A stretch of DNA of 64,000 nt from Aquiflexum lacus (GTDB taxonomy: Bacteria > Bacteroidota > Bacteroidia > Cytophagales > Cyclobacteriaceae): NCBI RefSeq assembly GCF_015476655.1, contig NZ_JABFHF010000020.1, positions 1 through 64,000 of the forward strand. Direction: 5' to 3'. The translations under genes were made by a program, and so were the position numbers. The notes below the pieces were generated by a model. The model had not been told where the DNA came from and did not search any database. It was given only the letters and a program-made list of their open reading frames with translations. This document shows, one piece after another, positions 17,500 through 26,562 of the stretch; within the stretch, counting starts at the first letter, position 1, and each line of letters starts with the position of its first letter.

Positions 17500-20400
17500 T
17501 TATGGGGATTCGGTTCCATCTACAATACTAAATGTAGCCATGGGAATAGAACAGGTCAGGGTAGTTCCACTCCCATTTTGGCTTCCAATGCGCAATGTTC
17601 CGTTCATTTGCTTACACCGCTTTTCCATATTTCCCAATCCATTCCCTTTTTGGGCTTTCAGCAAATCCAATCCGCTGCCATTGTCATTGATTTTGAGGAT
17701 CAACTGACCTTCTTTTTCATAAAGCATCAGCCTGACCCGGGTAGCATGGCTGTGTTTGGCGATATTGTTCATGGCCTCTTTGACTACCAAAAGCAGGTTT
17801 CTCCTCAGCTCAGGCTGTACGATTTTTTCATCCAAATCTGAGGCAAGCACATCTGCAAACAGAATTTCTCTGGAAGCCAGCAATTCATTGGCATAATTTC
17901 GGATCCTGGAACGTAGGGAATATTTCTCGTTTTTGGGATCCTTCATACTCCAGACAATATCGCTCATACGGCCCATCAGTTCTTTGGATTGGTCCCTTAT
18001 TTTATCCACCATTTCTCTTCCTATTTCCGGTTGGGAATCCCATACTTTTCCTGCCAAATCTCCGTAGATATGCAGGGTGCTGAGCGTAGCGCCTACGTCA
18101 TCATGGAGGTCAGCGATAATCCTTTCCCGTTCTTTGGTTACCGATAAGGCCTGTTCAGCTTTCAGTTGCATGATTTTATTTTCTTGTTGAAGCCTGTACA
18201 TTCGCCGGGAAAGCATCATCCTATAAATAAGATAAATCAGAAAAAGTCCAAATAGGATAAAAGCCAATCTGAACCACCAACTTGCATACCAAACCTGATG
18301 GATCACAAAATCATAGCTGGCAATCTCCGGTTGATTGGCAATCTTGACCTGAAAACTATAGGAGCCGGGCGGAAGATTGGGGAAATGGACTATGTTGGAG
18401 TAATTCAGGTCTTGCCAATCTTTCTCCGAGCCAACCAAGCGGTACTCATAAGTCAATGTAGAAGCCATCCAAATTGGGTTCGCGGAAATATAAAAATCAA
18501 AATGGTTTTCATCATGTGCAAATTCAAATTGTGACTTAAGGTTGACCATATTGTCATTGTTGTGGATATGGGCGATAAATGGCTTTGGTTTTTCCAACAT
18601 TTCCTCAATCTCATCCGGATCAAAGAGGTCAATTCCGCCCATCCCGCCCATCATCATCCTACCATCTGGTAGTAATATGGCTGAGTTTCGGTTGTATTCG
18701 CTGTTGACCAAGCCGTCAGCTTTGGTGAAATTGGTGAAGGATTTATATAAAGTATCAAATCTTGAAAGTCCGTTGCCTGTCCCTATCCAAAGATGTCCTT
18801 TTCGGTCAAAGGCCATACTATAAATCCTGTTATCCACGAGTCCTTCCTGGGTACGGTAGGTTTGGAATTTTCCGGATTTTTTATTGAAAAATGACAAACC
18901 GTTTCCGGTTCCCAACCAAAGATTTCCATCAGAGACAGGAATTACCGCATGCACCCGGTTGGCGGGCATGCTTTCTGAAATTCCTGGGTCAGAAAGCCAT
19001 TGCCGTATCTGTCCACTTGGCGTATGCAAGGCCACCAATCCTTCACTTTCGGTCCCGATCCAAACGGTATCTCCCTGTTGCGCATATTGAAGCGGGGAAA
19101 TTCTGGGAAAAACCATTTTGTTTTCCGATATGCGCCATAGCTGATTTCCTAAATCAAACTCATCCGGGGGGTAAATAAAATAATCATAGGACTTGCCATC
19201 GGATATAAACATTCTTGTAAATGGATTGGTATTCGGATTGTTGGGGAAAAAATTGTGAATATGTTTGCCATTCTTCAAAATCCAACTTTTAGGATCGCCA
19301 TGCCATCGGGTTTCCCAATATTCCATTAATTCAAAAATCATGGATATTTCGTCTCTTTGTGCAGGTGTCACTACTCCGGACCGCAAATCAAAAAAGCTAT
19401 AGTATAGATCCGTAAAATCATGCTTGATGATCAATCGGTTTTCATCGAATGGATAAATCCCTAGGATAAAGTTGCTAAAGAGGCTTGAGTTTTCCTTTGT
19501 AATGGAATTGAACTTGGATGAATTCGGCCTAATATTTGAAATTCCTGCTCTATTCCAAATCCATAGTGTTTTTCCGAGATCGAAAAAATTGACTACATCC
19601 GACCGCTCCAATTCAGGAAGTTCCTCCGAAAGGAACCTAGGTTTCTCACTTTCTTTTTCCCAAAACACAACTCCCTTATTAGTAATTAACCAAGTAAAAT
19701 CCGGCTGGGTAAGTAGGTAATGAATTATAATTCCTTCAAAGGGAGCCAGATATTTCTGACTAACATTTTTTCCCAAAGTATCTTCCACTATCCAGTCCAT
19801 CTCAAACATATGCCTATACCAGGTGTTTCCTTTACTATCTGCATTGTATTTATAATATCCTTTTTTATTCCTATTTGTAACAAAAAAATCTGACTCAACT
19901 TTTTGAACATATTCACCTTTTTTGCCTGAGGGAACAACTTCAACAGGAAGTCCGTCTAAATAACTAAAAAATTCACGAGTTAAACCGTTGAGCTTTACCG
20001 TATCGGATTTTATGTAACCCTCATTATCTACAAATACCATTGGAATAATCCGAAGCGATTCTCTATCTACCAAATGAAATTTTATCGGATCATGAATATA
20101 AAGCTGATCCCCAACGCTTGAAAAAGTGGAAAACAAATTCGAAGGTTGGGTTTTGAGCGGCGAATATACCTTGGAATAAATATCATAGATACCCATTGTA
20201 CGGTCAAGCTTAAGCCAATATCTCCCATCGGAAGATTGTACCAATTGGTTGACAATGCCATTAAAAGATGTTTTTCCATCCGGCTCCAAAATCGGGGATT
20301 TATAGGCCCTAAATCCATCAAAATAAAAAAGACCGTTGTAGGTACAAATCCAGATCAGCTCATTCTGATCCCGGAACACGCCATAAATCACTGCACTTTC

Positions 20401-20511
20401 TATCCCATGGGCCTGTCCCCAAGAGCGGATCTGAATGTCTGTTTGTGCAAAGACATGACCAAATACCAGGCTGGAAAAAAATATCCAAACGATATAGCAT
20501 GCACTTTTCAT
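17500..20511 (-). CDS. Periplasmic propeller-type sensor histidine kinase (HPK7/NarX-like)
   Basis: 1003 residues. Signal peptide 1-22 (GHVFAQ); two-component-regulator propeller repeats across about 30-640 (LIWICTYNGLFYFDG, LWLGTGNGLSFFNK, LWIGTGNGLSRFD); a Y_Y_Y-type Ig domain about 660-730 (LTYEYRLVGSEKDWQ); one transmembrane helix about 740-765; HisKA_3 dimerisation domain with the phospho-histidine at 803 (ADLHDDVGATLS); HATPase_c about 890-995 with N-box (EAMNNIAKHS) and DNGSG and GNGLGNM boxes. This layout senses a periplasmic or envelope cue, often a glycan in Bacteroidetes, and phosphorylates the LuxR-type regulator downstream. The two-step HTCS fusion is absent; the regulator is separate. 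Signal unknown. Confidence 0.93.
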   Translation of the reverse strand: MKSACYIVWIFFSSLVFGHVFAQTDIQIRSWGQAHGIESAVIYGVFRDQNELIWICTYNGLFYFDGFRAYKSPILEPDGKTSFNGIVNQLVQSSDGRYWLKLDRTMGIYDIYSKVYSPLKTQPSNLFSTFSSVGDQLYIHDPIKFHLVDRESLRIIPMVFVDNEGYIKSDTVKLNGLTREFFSYLDGLPVEVVPSGKKGEYVQKVESDFFVTNRNKKGYYKYNADSKGNTWYRHMFEMDWIVEDTLGKNVSQKYLAPFEGIIIHYLLTQPDFTWLITNKGVVFWEKESEKPRFLSEELPELERSDVVNFFDLGKTLWIWNRAGISNIRPNSSKFNSITKENSSLFSNFILGIYPFDENRLIIKHDFTDLYYSFFDLRSGVVTPAQRDEISMIFELMEYWETRWHGDPKSWILKNGKHIHNFFPNNPNTNPFTRMFISDGKSYDYFIYPPDEFDLGNQLWRISENKMVFPRISPLQYAQQGDTVWIGTESEGLVALHTPSGQIRQWLSDPGISESMPANRVHAVIPVSDGNLWLGTGNGLSFFNKKSGKFQTYRTQEGLVDNRIYSMAFDRKGHLWIGTGNGLSRFDTLYKSFTNFTKADGLVNSEYNRNSAILLPDGRMMMGGMGGIDLFDPDEIEEMLEKPKPFIAHIHNNDNMVNLKSQFEFAHDENHFDFYISANPIWMASTLTYEYRLVGSEKDWQDLNYSNIVHFPNLPPGSYSFQVKIANQPEIASYDFVIHQVWYASWWFRLAFILFGLFLIYLIYRMMLSRRMYRLQQENKIMQLKAEQALSVTKERERIIADLHDDVGATLSTLHIYGDLAGKVWDSQPEIGREMVDKIRDQSKELMGRMSDIVWSMKDPKNEKYSLRSRIRNYANELLASREILFADVLASDLDEKIVQPELRRNLLLVVKEAMNNIAKHSHATRVRLMLYEKEGQLILKINDNGSGLDLLKAQKGNGLGNMEKRCKQMNGTLRIGSQNGSGTTLTCSIPMATFSIVDGTESP

Positions 20512-21104
20512 TTTATTCCATTTTTAAAAACGAGTCTATAGCAAAAATTCAGATGAAATAATAATTGGTTTACTTCCAAAAGTACTAATTTTTCTTGAAA
20601 TATAATAAAATCAAGAATAAAGATGCGAGAACCGAGACCTGCCTGCCGGCAGGCAAGGCCGAGAAATTAGACCTAGGTAACGTGCTTCACTCATGAACTT
20701 GGGGCAGGCATTGATTGTTGACTTCTGACTACCCAAGTTTTCAAAATTGGCATTTACAGAATGGGTAATGACATCAGGTTCCTCGTCATTCAGAGCCGCA
20801 GCTTGCTAAGGCGAAGAATCTCCCATACCTCAGGAGATGCCCTGAAGGAATCGGGATCTGCATGAAACTCTGAAAACCTGCCAATTGAAGTCTTCCGAAC
20901 AAGCTATATGTTTCTAACCTCTCGCATCTCCCTTTTTGTTTCCAACCTCTCGCCTCTCACTTCTCGCTTCTTGACTCTTGTCTCTTGATTCTTGTTTCTT
21001 GGCTCTTGATTCTTGTCTCTTGTCTCTTGACTTGGTCTAAAATTCAAAAAAAAGCCACCCAAACACCCGGATGGCTTTTTGGATAAAACATACGAACAAG
21101 CTCA
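20512..21104. other. Gene-free repeat-rich stretch of 593 bp
   Basis: Holds, in order: a TAnnTTTG-type -7 box (TACTTTTG, minus strand, 20577-20584) ahead of the sensor kinase; the palindrome GCCTGCCGGCAGGC (20641-20654); a copy of the dispersed tggcatttacagaa repeat (20734-20777); a 20930-21040 tract of recurring ttcttgattcttgtctcttg-like words; and a terminator at 21045-21082. I see no coding potential. Confidence 0.7.
21045..21082 (-). terminator. Intrinsic terminator of the collagen-like gene
   Basis: AAAAGCCAcCC pairs with GGaTGGCTTTT around AAACACCC; A and T runs flank both sides, so it may work in both directions. It begins 22 bp after the stop at 21105. Confidence 0.8.
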
Positions 21105-21716
21105 TTAAGGGTTAATCCCGAAGTACTCGCAGACGGCTTGGTAATCATCAAAATCAAAAGGGTATTTTATCCTACCACTACCGCTTGAGGGCGGGATGAC
21201 AATATACCTGACAGATGCATTTGGAAACGCAGTGCTCGCTCCAGAAAGACCATCAGAAGGGACGCCATGAAAAACCAATAAATTTCCAATTCGAATAGAA
21301 TAATCGATAATGTAACCAAGTACACCAGTTGTAGTATTATAAACCGGCGTTGGCATCAATTTTATGGAGGTACTGGTTGATGTAGTCCTCCAATATGCCA
21401 AAACTGTTCCCTGATTTAATACGTTTTCGGTAATTTCATTTGCAATTACAGTGCTTGTGGAAAATGGAGGGGATTCAGTCCATGTTAGACTTTCCCATTC
21501 GCTTGCAATGACATTTGCAGCACCTATCGGACCCTGAGGTCCTGCCGGGCCCTGCGGGCCCGGTGTTCCTATGGCACCGGCCACTCCTTGGGGTCCTGCC
21601 TGACCTGTTGCACCCGCCGGGCCCTCAGGGCCTTCACAGGATACCAATACATAACAGACAAATGCAGCAAGCATCAATCTTAAAAAAACAAAAGTGTTTA
21701 AGTTCAAGGGCTTCAT
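21105..21716 (-). CDS. Collagen-like repeat lipoprotein
   Basis: 203 residues. A hydrophobic N-terminus ends in the lipobox VLVSC (Cys about 27), predicting a lipoprotein. Directly after it come about 13 Gly-X-Y triplets (GPEGPAGATGQAGPQG and on), a bacterial collagen-like segment of ~40 residues, then a ~135-residue globular C-terminus (from NVIASEWESLTW) of a kind often found after collagen-like stalks in Bacteroidetes. Likely an envelope protein projecting on a short triple-helical stalk. A 7-2-7 NarL-like site lies ~70 bp upstream, and the next upstream operon encodes a LuxR-type two-component pair with a matching site. Confidence 0.85.
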   Translation of the reverse strand: MKPLNLNTFVFLRLMLAAFVCYVLVSCEGPEGPAGATGQAGPQGVAGAIGTPGPQGPAGPQGPIGAANVIASEWESLTWTESPPFSTSTVIANEITENVLNQGTVLAYWRTTSTSTSIKLMPTPVYNTTTGVLGYIIDYSIRIGNLLVFHGVPSDGLSGASTAFPNASVRYIVIPPSSGSGRIKYPFDFDDYQAVCEYFGINP

Positions 21717-21784
21717 AATTTAATAATTTGATTTTTCGGTTAAAATGATGGATTCAATTTCCTGATTATACCATTTGGATAAAA

Positions 21785-21800
21785 TACCCCAAAAGGAGTA
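21785..21800. promoter_or_regulatory. Candidate NarL/LuxR-type operator ahead of the collagen-like gene
   Basis: TACCCCA-AA-AGGAGTA. The right arm reads TACTCCT on the minus strand, a full match to the NarL heptamer TACYYMT, in 7-2-7 spacing. The 18-bp core with flanking A/T (21784-21801) differs at one base from 24463-24480. Confidence 0.5.
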
Positions 21801-21867
21801 TTTATGAAAAATTGTGTTAAAAAAAACAAAAAAAGAAGCCCACTTAAGGATTAAATAGTTGTTCGCT

Positions 21868-22506
21868 TCAAAACCTTGGTTGGTCATTCACCAAAGCTAC
21901 CAACCCGGTCAGATTCCGAACGCCAAGTTTTCTGAAAATATTCTTACGGTGCGTCTTCACCGTCAATGGACTCAAAAACAGTTTCTCAGCTATCTCATTG
22001 CTTTCGTATTGGTTGAGGATCAATTGGATGATGTCTACTTCCCTTTTGGTTAGGTTATATTCCAGCATCAGCCTTTCGTAAAATCCCGAACCCGATTCGG
22101 TCGATACTTCTTGGAAGACATCCTGAAAATATTCTCCACCTTCAAGGATTTCCTCAACCCCATTCAAAAGGGTTTTTAAATGTGAATCCTTACTGATAAA
22201 CCCTTTAGCGCCCAGTTTTTTACATAAATTGACTGAAGATTCCGTTTGGTGCATACTCACAATCAGCACCTTTACCAATGGGTAATTTCTTTGTAAACAA
22301 GTCAATAATTGAATCCCGTCCATCACGGGCATATTCAGGTCCAATACCAAAAGGTCAGCCTGCCCTGCATCATCAAAAAAATCCTGCACTTCCCTCCCAT
22401 TTTTAAAATGAGATATCACCAAGTAATCCGGATTTCTGCATAAAAGGCTTTCCAATCCTGAGGAGAATAATTCATGGTCATCTGCAATCAAAATGCGCTT
22501 ACTCAT
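21868..22506 (-). CDS. NarL/LuxR-family response regulator (partner of 7TMR-DISM kinase)
   Basis: 212 residues. D9/D10, phospho-acceptor D56 (VLDLNMPVMDGIQ), switch lysine in GFISKDS, and a GerE helix-turn-helix with LSPLTVKTHRKNIFRKLGV. Its ATG overlaps the kinase stop by 4 bp (ATGA at 22503-22506), a translationally coupled pair. It is a close paralog of the orphan regulator at 7025-7669, sharing most of the receiver active site and recognition helix, so the two may bind the same DNA sites (inference). Confidence 0.94.
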   Translation of the reverse strand: MSKRILIADDHELFSSGLESLLCRNPDYLVISHFKNGREVQDFFDDAGQADLLVLDLNMPVMDGIQLLTCLQRNYPLVKVLIVSMHQTESSVNLCKKLGAKGFISKDSHLKTLLNGVEEILEGGEYFQDVFQEVSTESGSGFYERLMLEYNLTKREVDIIQLILNQYESNEIAEKLFLSPLTVKTHRKNIFRKLGVRNLTGLVALVNDQPRF

Positions 22507-24428
22507 ATATCTACTTTTTCGAAAGGAACGGTGACAATAACTGTTGTTCCGTTTTTGTTTACATCAAAATGTAGTTGCCCTTTGAGGTAATTGACTCTTT
22601 TTTGAAGGTTGGATAAGCCCATTCCTCCATTGGGGTTTTTGATAAATTCATCAGGAATTCCTTTTCCATTATCTGAGACCATTAGGGTAATGCTGTCATC
22701 ATAGTTATCAAAGAAAACCTGTATATCTGCTTCCGAAGCTTCCGAATGCTTGATGATATTGTTTAAGAGTTCTTTGATGATCCTGAAAAGATTGATTTTG
22801 GTATCAATATTCAAATAAGGAATATCCCCTATATCATAGGAGATTTTGATTTTGTTCTGCACCTTGACCAAGTCAAGTACTTCTGAGACCATGGTTTTCA
22901 GCCTTTTCTCGGCTGCTTCCAAAGGCATCAGTTCATGGGCGATAAACCTCAGGTCATGGCAGGCCATCTGCATCAGTTTTTGGGTTTCTTCGAGGGAAGT
23001 CTTATTGTCACCGTTTTCTTTTTGATTCAACAAAATGCTATCAATCTTCAATTTGATCATGGCCAACAGTCCCCCAAGGTCATCATGAAGGTCTTTGGCA
23101 ATACGCTGTCTTTCCTTTTCCTGTGCCTGAATGATACTTTGCGCTGTTTTTCTTTCTTGTTCCAGCATCTGAACAGTTAACCTGTCCTTATCTCTTCTGA
23201 TCTGATAATACCTGTGAGAAAGACCGATGGTCAGGACAATGACATTGACTATGGAGCCAAAAATCAATCCATTGGGCTTCAGAGGATGCCAGTCCGTAAT
23301 TCCCTGCAGATTCAAAACATAATTGGAAAATCCAAAAATCAATACGGCAAGGGCAGCAAAAATAAAATAGGTGATCTTTCCTTTCTTTTTGAATTGACTA
23401 AAGGTCAAATACAAAACCAACATCATATTGATAAATGACAGTAAAAGCGCAAAGCCATTTACATACCTGTTGAAACTATAGCTTTCAGTTAAAAAGAAGG
23501 TGAGAAACACCAATAAAGCATAAAGATAAATGGCGTAGAATAGTGGAACAGATTTCCCTTTGATAAAAAATCCATAGGGTGTAATCCTAAAAAAGTAATG
23601 TATAAACTGTAACAAAAATACTGACATTAAAACCGAAAACAATGGTATAATAATAGCAGATAGTTCACCAAGATATTCACCGTAAACCCAAAGAAATAAA
23701 AAACCATCCTCCTCTAAAATCAAAATTAAACTGGAAATCAAATATCCTGCAAATGCCAGGTACATGGACTCCTTGAAATAAAACCAAAAAAACAATCCCA
23801 AACCGGTAGCCATCAACAAAATGCCGGTGACAGTTCCATAGATAGAAGTTCTTTTTACCTCATATTCCCAATATTCATTGACACCATCCAAATAAAAAGG
23901 AATATAGGTATTAAGGCCCCTGCTGTCCACTTTAAGCAAAAAAAACCTTTGGGTAAGCGGAGGAAGGATTACCTGATATGAATTTATCCGGCTGTTCATA
24001 TCTCTCTCTGATCCTGCATACAAGAATCCAGAATACTGTTCCAGTAATAACTCCCCATTTTCGTCAAAAGTATACAGGATGCCTTCTTTGATGGCTGCAC
24101 CTACAGGACTAAAAATCACCTTATTGTTTTCATCCAAGCTGTTTTCCAAGACAAAAGCAAACCACCAAATGGATTCTGTATAGCCTCTGTTGAAAAGTCT
24201 TGCTTCACCAAATGAGGTGAATTCACCATTCAGAAATTTCTTCAGCACCTGATCGGGACTGTTTTCACCAACCTCTTCCCAATAAAACATATGAGATCCT
24301 AACAATTCCTCATTGGGGTAGACAACAGGAAAAGGTTGAATTTGGAAACTTTCGGCAAAAACCTCTCCGACCCAAAAAATAGCGCCCCAAACCACCACAA
24401 ACCAAAGGTATCTATTGCAAGGTTTCAT
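22503..24428 (-). CDS. 7TMR-DISM sensor histidine kinase
   Basis: 641 residues. Signal peptide about 1-25 (GEVFAES); extracytoplasmic 7TMR-DISM extracellular-type domain about 30-180; seven predicted transmembrane helices about 190-400; a short coiled coil; HisKA_3 with phospho-histidine at 448 (KDLHDDLGGLLAMIK); HATPase_c with N-box (LLNNIIKHSEA), DNGKGIP and GGMGLSNLQKR. The DISM family (diverse intracellular signalling modules) is thought to sense small, often carbohydrate, ligands. Cytoplasmic output goes to the overlapping LuxR-type regulator. The candidate heptamer site 35 bp upstream of its start suggests autoregulation. Confidence 0.94.
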   Translation of the reverse strand: MKPCNRYLWFVVVWGAIFWVGEVFAESFQIQPFPVVYPNEELLGSHMFYWEEVGENSPDQVLKKFLNGEFTSFGEARLFNRGYTESIWWFAFVLENSLDENNKVIFSPVGAAIKEGILYTFDENGELLLEQYSGFLYAGSERDMNSRINSYQVILPPLTQRFFLLKVDSRGLNTYIPFYLDGVNEYWEYEVKRTSIYGTVTGILLMATGLGLFFWFYFKESMYLAFAGYLISSLILILEEDGFLFLWVYGEYLGELSAIIIPLFSVLMSVFLLQFIHYFFRITPYGFFIKGKSVPLFYAIYLYALLVFLTFFLTESYSFNRYVNGFALLLSFINMMLVLYLTFSQFKKKGKITYFIFAALAVLIFGFSNYVLNLQGITDWHPLKPNGLIFGSIVNVIVLTIGLSHRYYQIRRDKDRLTVQMLEQERKTAQSIIQAQEKERQRIAKDLHDDLGGLLAMIKLKIDSILLNQKENGDNKTSLEETQKLMQMACHDLRFIAHELMPLEAAEKRLKTMVSEVLDLVKVQNKIKISYDIGDIPYLNIDTKINLFRIIKELLNNIIKHSEASEADIQVFFDNYDDSITLMVSDNGKGIPDEFIKNPNGGMGLSNLQKRVNYLKGQLHFDVNKNGTTVIVTVPFEKVDI

Positions 24429-24463
24429 TTGTTAAAAATCATCTATTGAAATATAAAAAAAAA

Positions 24464-24479
24464 TACCCCAAAAAGAGTA
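24464..24479. promoter_or_regulatory. Candidate autoregulatory operator of the DISM kinase operon
   Basis: TACCCCA-AA-AAGAGTA, the 7-2-7 arrangement seen at 21785-21800, 35 bp upstream of the kinase start. Nearly identical 18-bp cores at two promoters of one neighbourhood argue for a shared regulator. Confidence 0.5.
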
Positions 24480-24485
24480 TTTTCT

Positions 24486-24520
24486 AAAAAAAATACCCCT
24501 CCGACCGAAGTCAGAGAGGG
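24486..24520 (-). terminator. Intrinsic terminator behind a T9SS-tail remnant
   Basis: On the minus strand, CCCTCTCTGAC pairs with GTCGGAGGG around TTCG, followed by a long T run. No intact gene ends here; only the short reading frame remnant at 24545-24574 precedes it. It also insulates the kinase operon from YtxH transcription. Confidence 0.8.
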
Positions 24521-24544
24521 ATAATTGTAATCAACACCATTAGA

Positions 24545-24574
24545 TTAATCTTTAACCAATCGCTTGGTCATGAT
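24545..24574 (-). pseudogene. Possible remnant of a T9SS sorting-domain gene end
   Basis: The minus strand reads IMTKRLVKD followed by a stop, similar to the last residues of type A sorting domains (the HYR protein here ends VMTGRLVKEE). Upstream the frame is immediately closed by TAG, and a terminator lies ~25 bp downstream. Very short, so chance cannot be excluded. Confidence 0.3.
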
Positions 24575-24603
24575 CTACAGTTTTCAAGATTTTGATATAC
24601 CAA

Positions 24604-24632
24604 CAAAAAAAGGGAGACGCTCGCCTCCCTTC
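24604..24632 (-). terminator. Intrinsic terminator of the YtxH gene
   Basis: AGGGAG (24611-24616) pairs with CTCCCT (24625-24630) with a short inner CG pairing; on the minus strand a T-rich tract follows. About 20 bp after the stop at 24652. Confidence 0.8.
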
Positions 24633-24651
24633 TTTCCATTAAAGGTAAATC

Positions 24652-24909
24652 TTACTTCGATACCTTTTCCACTTCTGCCTTGGCTTTTTTGGCCAATTTA
24701 TCGACCTCATCACTGACGTCAGATACTTTTTTGGTTAAAGTGTCAAAGAAGGTATTTAGTTTGCTAGTGGCATCATCAAGATACTCTCCGCTCTTTTTAG
24801 AAATTTTCTTTCTGGTCACTTCACCTTTTTCAGGTGCTACCAATATTCCAATTTGTACGCCAATAGCGGCGCCAACTAATGCTCCTAAAACAAATTTTGT
24901 TGAACTCAT
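24652..24909 (-). CDS. YtxH-domain small membrane protein
   Basis: 85 residues. N-terminal Gly/Ala-rich hydrophobic segment (about 5-25, FVLGALVGAAIGVQIGILVA) followed by the family hallmark APEKGEVTRKKI and a lysine-rich, heptad-like amphipathic helix (about 40-85). YtxH proteins are membrane-anchored and often general-stress-induced; the molecular role is not established. Monocistronic with its own terminator. Confidence 0.88.
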   Translation of the reverse strand: MSSTKFVLGALVGAAIGVQIGILVAPEKGEVTRKKISKKSGEYLDDATSKLNTFFDTLTKKVSDVSDEVDKLAKKAKAEVEKVSK

Positions 24910-25399
24910 AGATCTAGTTTTTTAAGGTTAGAAAATATTAAAAGATATTTTTGTTGAATATTCTATATTTAATCAATAATCAATCCAAAATATTCAACAG
25001 GTCTATATTAAGTTACGAAATTGGAGTTTTGTTGTTGTGAGAATTGGAGATTAAGAATTAAGATATAAGACTTAAGACAAAAGATTCAAGACTGTACATC
25101 TTGATTTATTGAAGACTTAGAAAAGCAACGGGAGAGAAGATGCGACAAGAATGATAAGAGATGGTAAAGTTCTGGATTTAAATTCGTTACCATCACACTT
25201 TTGTGCTTATAGCCCTGGTAAATCCTCTACAGCAAAAAATGTTTTACCTCAGCGGGATAATAAAAAACTGATAATCCTATTTCTCGACACTATGTACCTG
25301 ACAACTAAAGTATTGAAGATTCAGTGGATATAGCTGACAACTCGACAACCTTGTGCTTTTTTAACTGACAGTCTGACAATCTTCAAAACTCCTTGTTCC
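24910..25399. other. Gene-free stretch of 490 bp
   Basis: AT-rich. It contains a low-complexity run of aagaattaagat/ttaagacaaaag words (about 25050-25095) and several ctgacaa words between 25297 and 25380. A 60-codon plus-strand frame at 25151-25333 has no start context and no recognisable similarity. No terminator stands out for the DUF1573 gene. Confidence 0.5.
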
Positions 25400-26491
25400 C
25401 TATTTTACTGAACTCTTCACAACAATAGTCCTGACAGGGTTTAAAGGGTCATTGCTGAAAATGGAGATATGTTTGTGATCTATGCCTTTTCTACCTTTGG
25501 GATCAAAAGTAAATTTCAGGTCTGTTCTCTCTCCAGGTTCCAGTTGGTCTTTCTCTAAGTCGAGAACCACACAGGAACAGTTGGTCATAATTTTTCTGAT
25601 CAGTAAAAGTTCTTTACCCATATTGGTAAAAGTGATGGACCTGCTTACCTTAGAATTGGCCGAAATATCCCTCAAATCAATATCTGTTTCAGAAATTCCT
25701 AGCTTGGGGACCATGTCTTCCATGCTTTTTGGTACAGGTGAAAAATATTCGTATACTACAGACATCACTCTCAATTCAAGTTCTTGGTCACCTTTCAATT
25801 TTAATTGAACCCTTTCATCAAAATAGCCCAAGTCATTTTTTCTTTCACCATCATAGGAGAATATAAGTAAACCCCTTTGACCCGGATTGAGAATTTCGGG
25901 CTCCATAGAAACCTGAAGGTAGGAAGGTAGACTATCCTGTACCTTTTGTAGTGAAACTTCCGCCCGCCCAAAATTATGGAATTCTATATATTTTATTTTT
26001 GGCTCATTGGTAAAAACATGTCCCATATTAACCGCAGAAAGCTTGAACCCAAGATCACCAATTCTGTGGGGATAAGCCATTTCAATATTTTCCGGAATTG
26101 GCATATTGATACCCTCCAAGTAAAGCGTATCACCATAGATATCCTGATTTGTCCTTACAATGATTAATTTTGAAAATTCCCCACCTCTATGGTCAGGGTC
26201 AAATTGTACTTTGACAGAAGCAATTCCATCTCTATTCAGGGTATCCTTTGAAAAATCCACTGAAGTACATCCACAATCCGTAATCACATCAGTAATAAAG
26301 ATCGAATCCTGATGGTTATTGACAGCATAAAACTCGGCCTGAACAGGTCCTTTTTCTTCTAAAACAGCCCCAATATCAATTTTCTTTTGATCCCATGCCA
26401 GGGTTTTTCTGTCAAGTGTTTGAGCACCAAGTGGTAAGCTTAATAGTCCCGAAAAGGATACGATAAGACTTAAAAACATACAATTCTTCAT
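25400..26491 (-). CDS. Secreted DUF1573-domain protein
   Basis: 363 residues from the ATG at 26491 (MKNCMFLSLIVSFSG), preferred over an upstream TTG at 26509 because it puts the signal peptide at the N-terminus (cleavage near LGAQ). Two DUF1573/ASH-like beta-sandwich domains: the first has TDCGCTSVDFSKD (about 80), the second TNCSCVVLDLEKD (about 300), each followed by the FDP strand typical of the family (VQFDPDHRGG, FTFDPKGRKG). These domains are common in exported Bacteroidetes proteins; the conserved cysteines may bind metal or form a disulfide. Function unknown. Divergent from trpS with a 71-bp shared upstream region. Confidence 0.88.
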   Translation of the reverse strand: MKNCMFLSLIVSFSGLLSLPLGAQTLDRKTLAWDQKKIDIGAVLEEKGPVQAEFYAVNNHQDSIFITDVITDCGCTSVDFSKDTLNRDGIASVKVQFDPDHRGGEFSKLIIVRTNQDIYGDTLYLEGINMPIPENIEMAYPHRIGDLGFKLSAVNMGHVFTNEPKIKYIEFHNFGRAEVSLQKVQDSLPSYLQVSMEPEILNPGQRGLLIFSYDGERKNDLGYFDERVQLKLKGDQELELRVMSVVYEYFSPVPKSMEDMVPKLGISETDIDLRDISANSKVSRSITFTNMGKELLLIRKIMTNCSCVVLDLEKDQLEPGERTDLKFTFDPKGRKGIDHKHISIFSNDPLNPVRTIVVKSSVK

Positions 26492-26562
26492 ACGGGCAAA
26501 TAACGTCAAAAATCAAGCGAATTGTACTTGGAATTATTTATTTTGCGCCAAATTTTAAAATA

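Noticed and set aside
20571-20584. TACTTCCAAAAGTA as a NarL-type operator
   Set aside because: The arms are adjacent (7-0-7) rather than 7-2-7 and match the heptamer poorly. The same bases fit a TAnnTTTG -7 element (TACTTTTG) of the propeller kinase promoter better.
25151-25333. A 60-codon plus-strand frame
   Set aside because: Short, in an AT-rich gene-free stretch with low-complexity words; no supporting signals.
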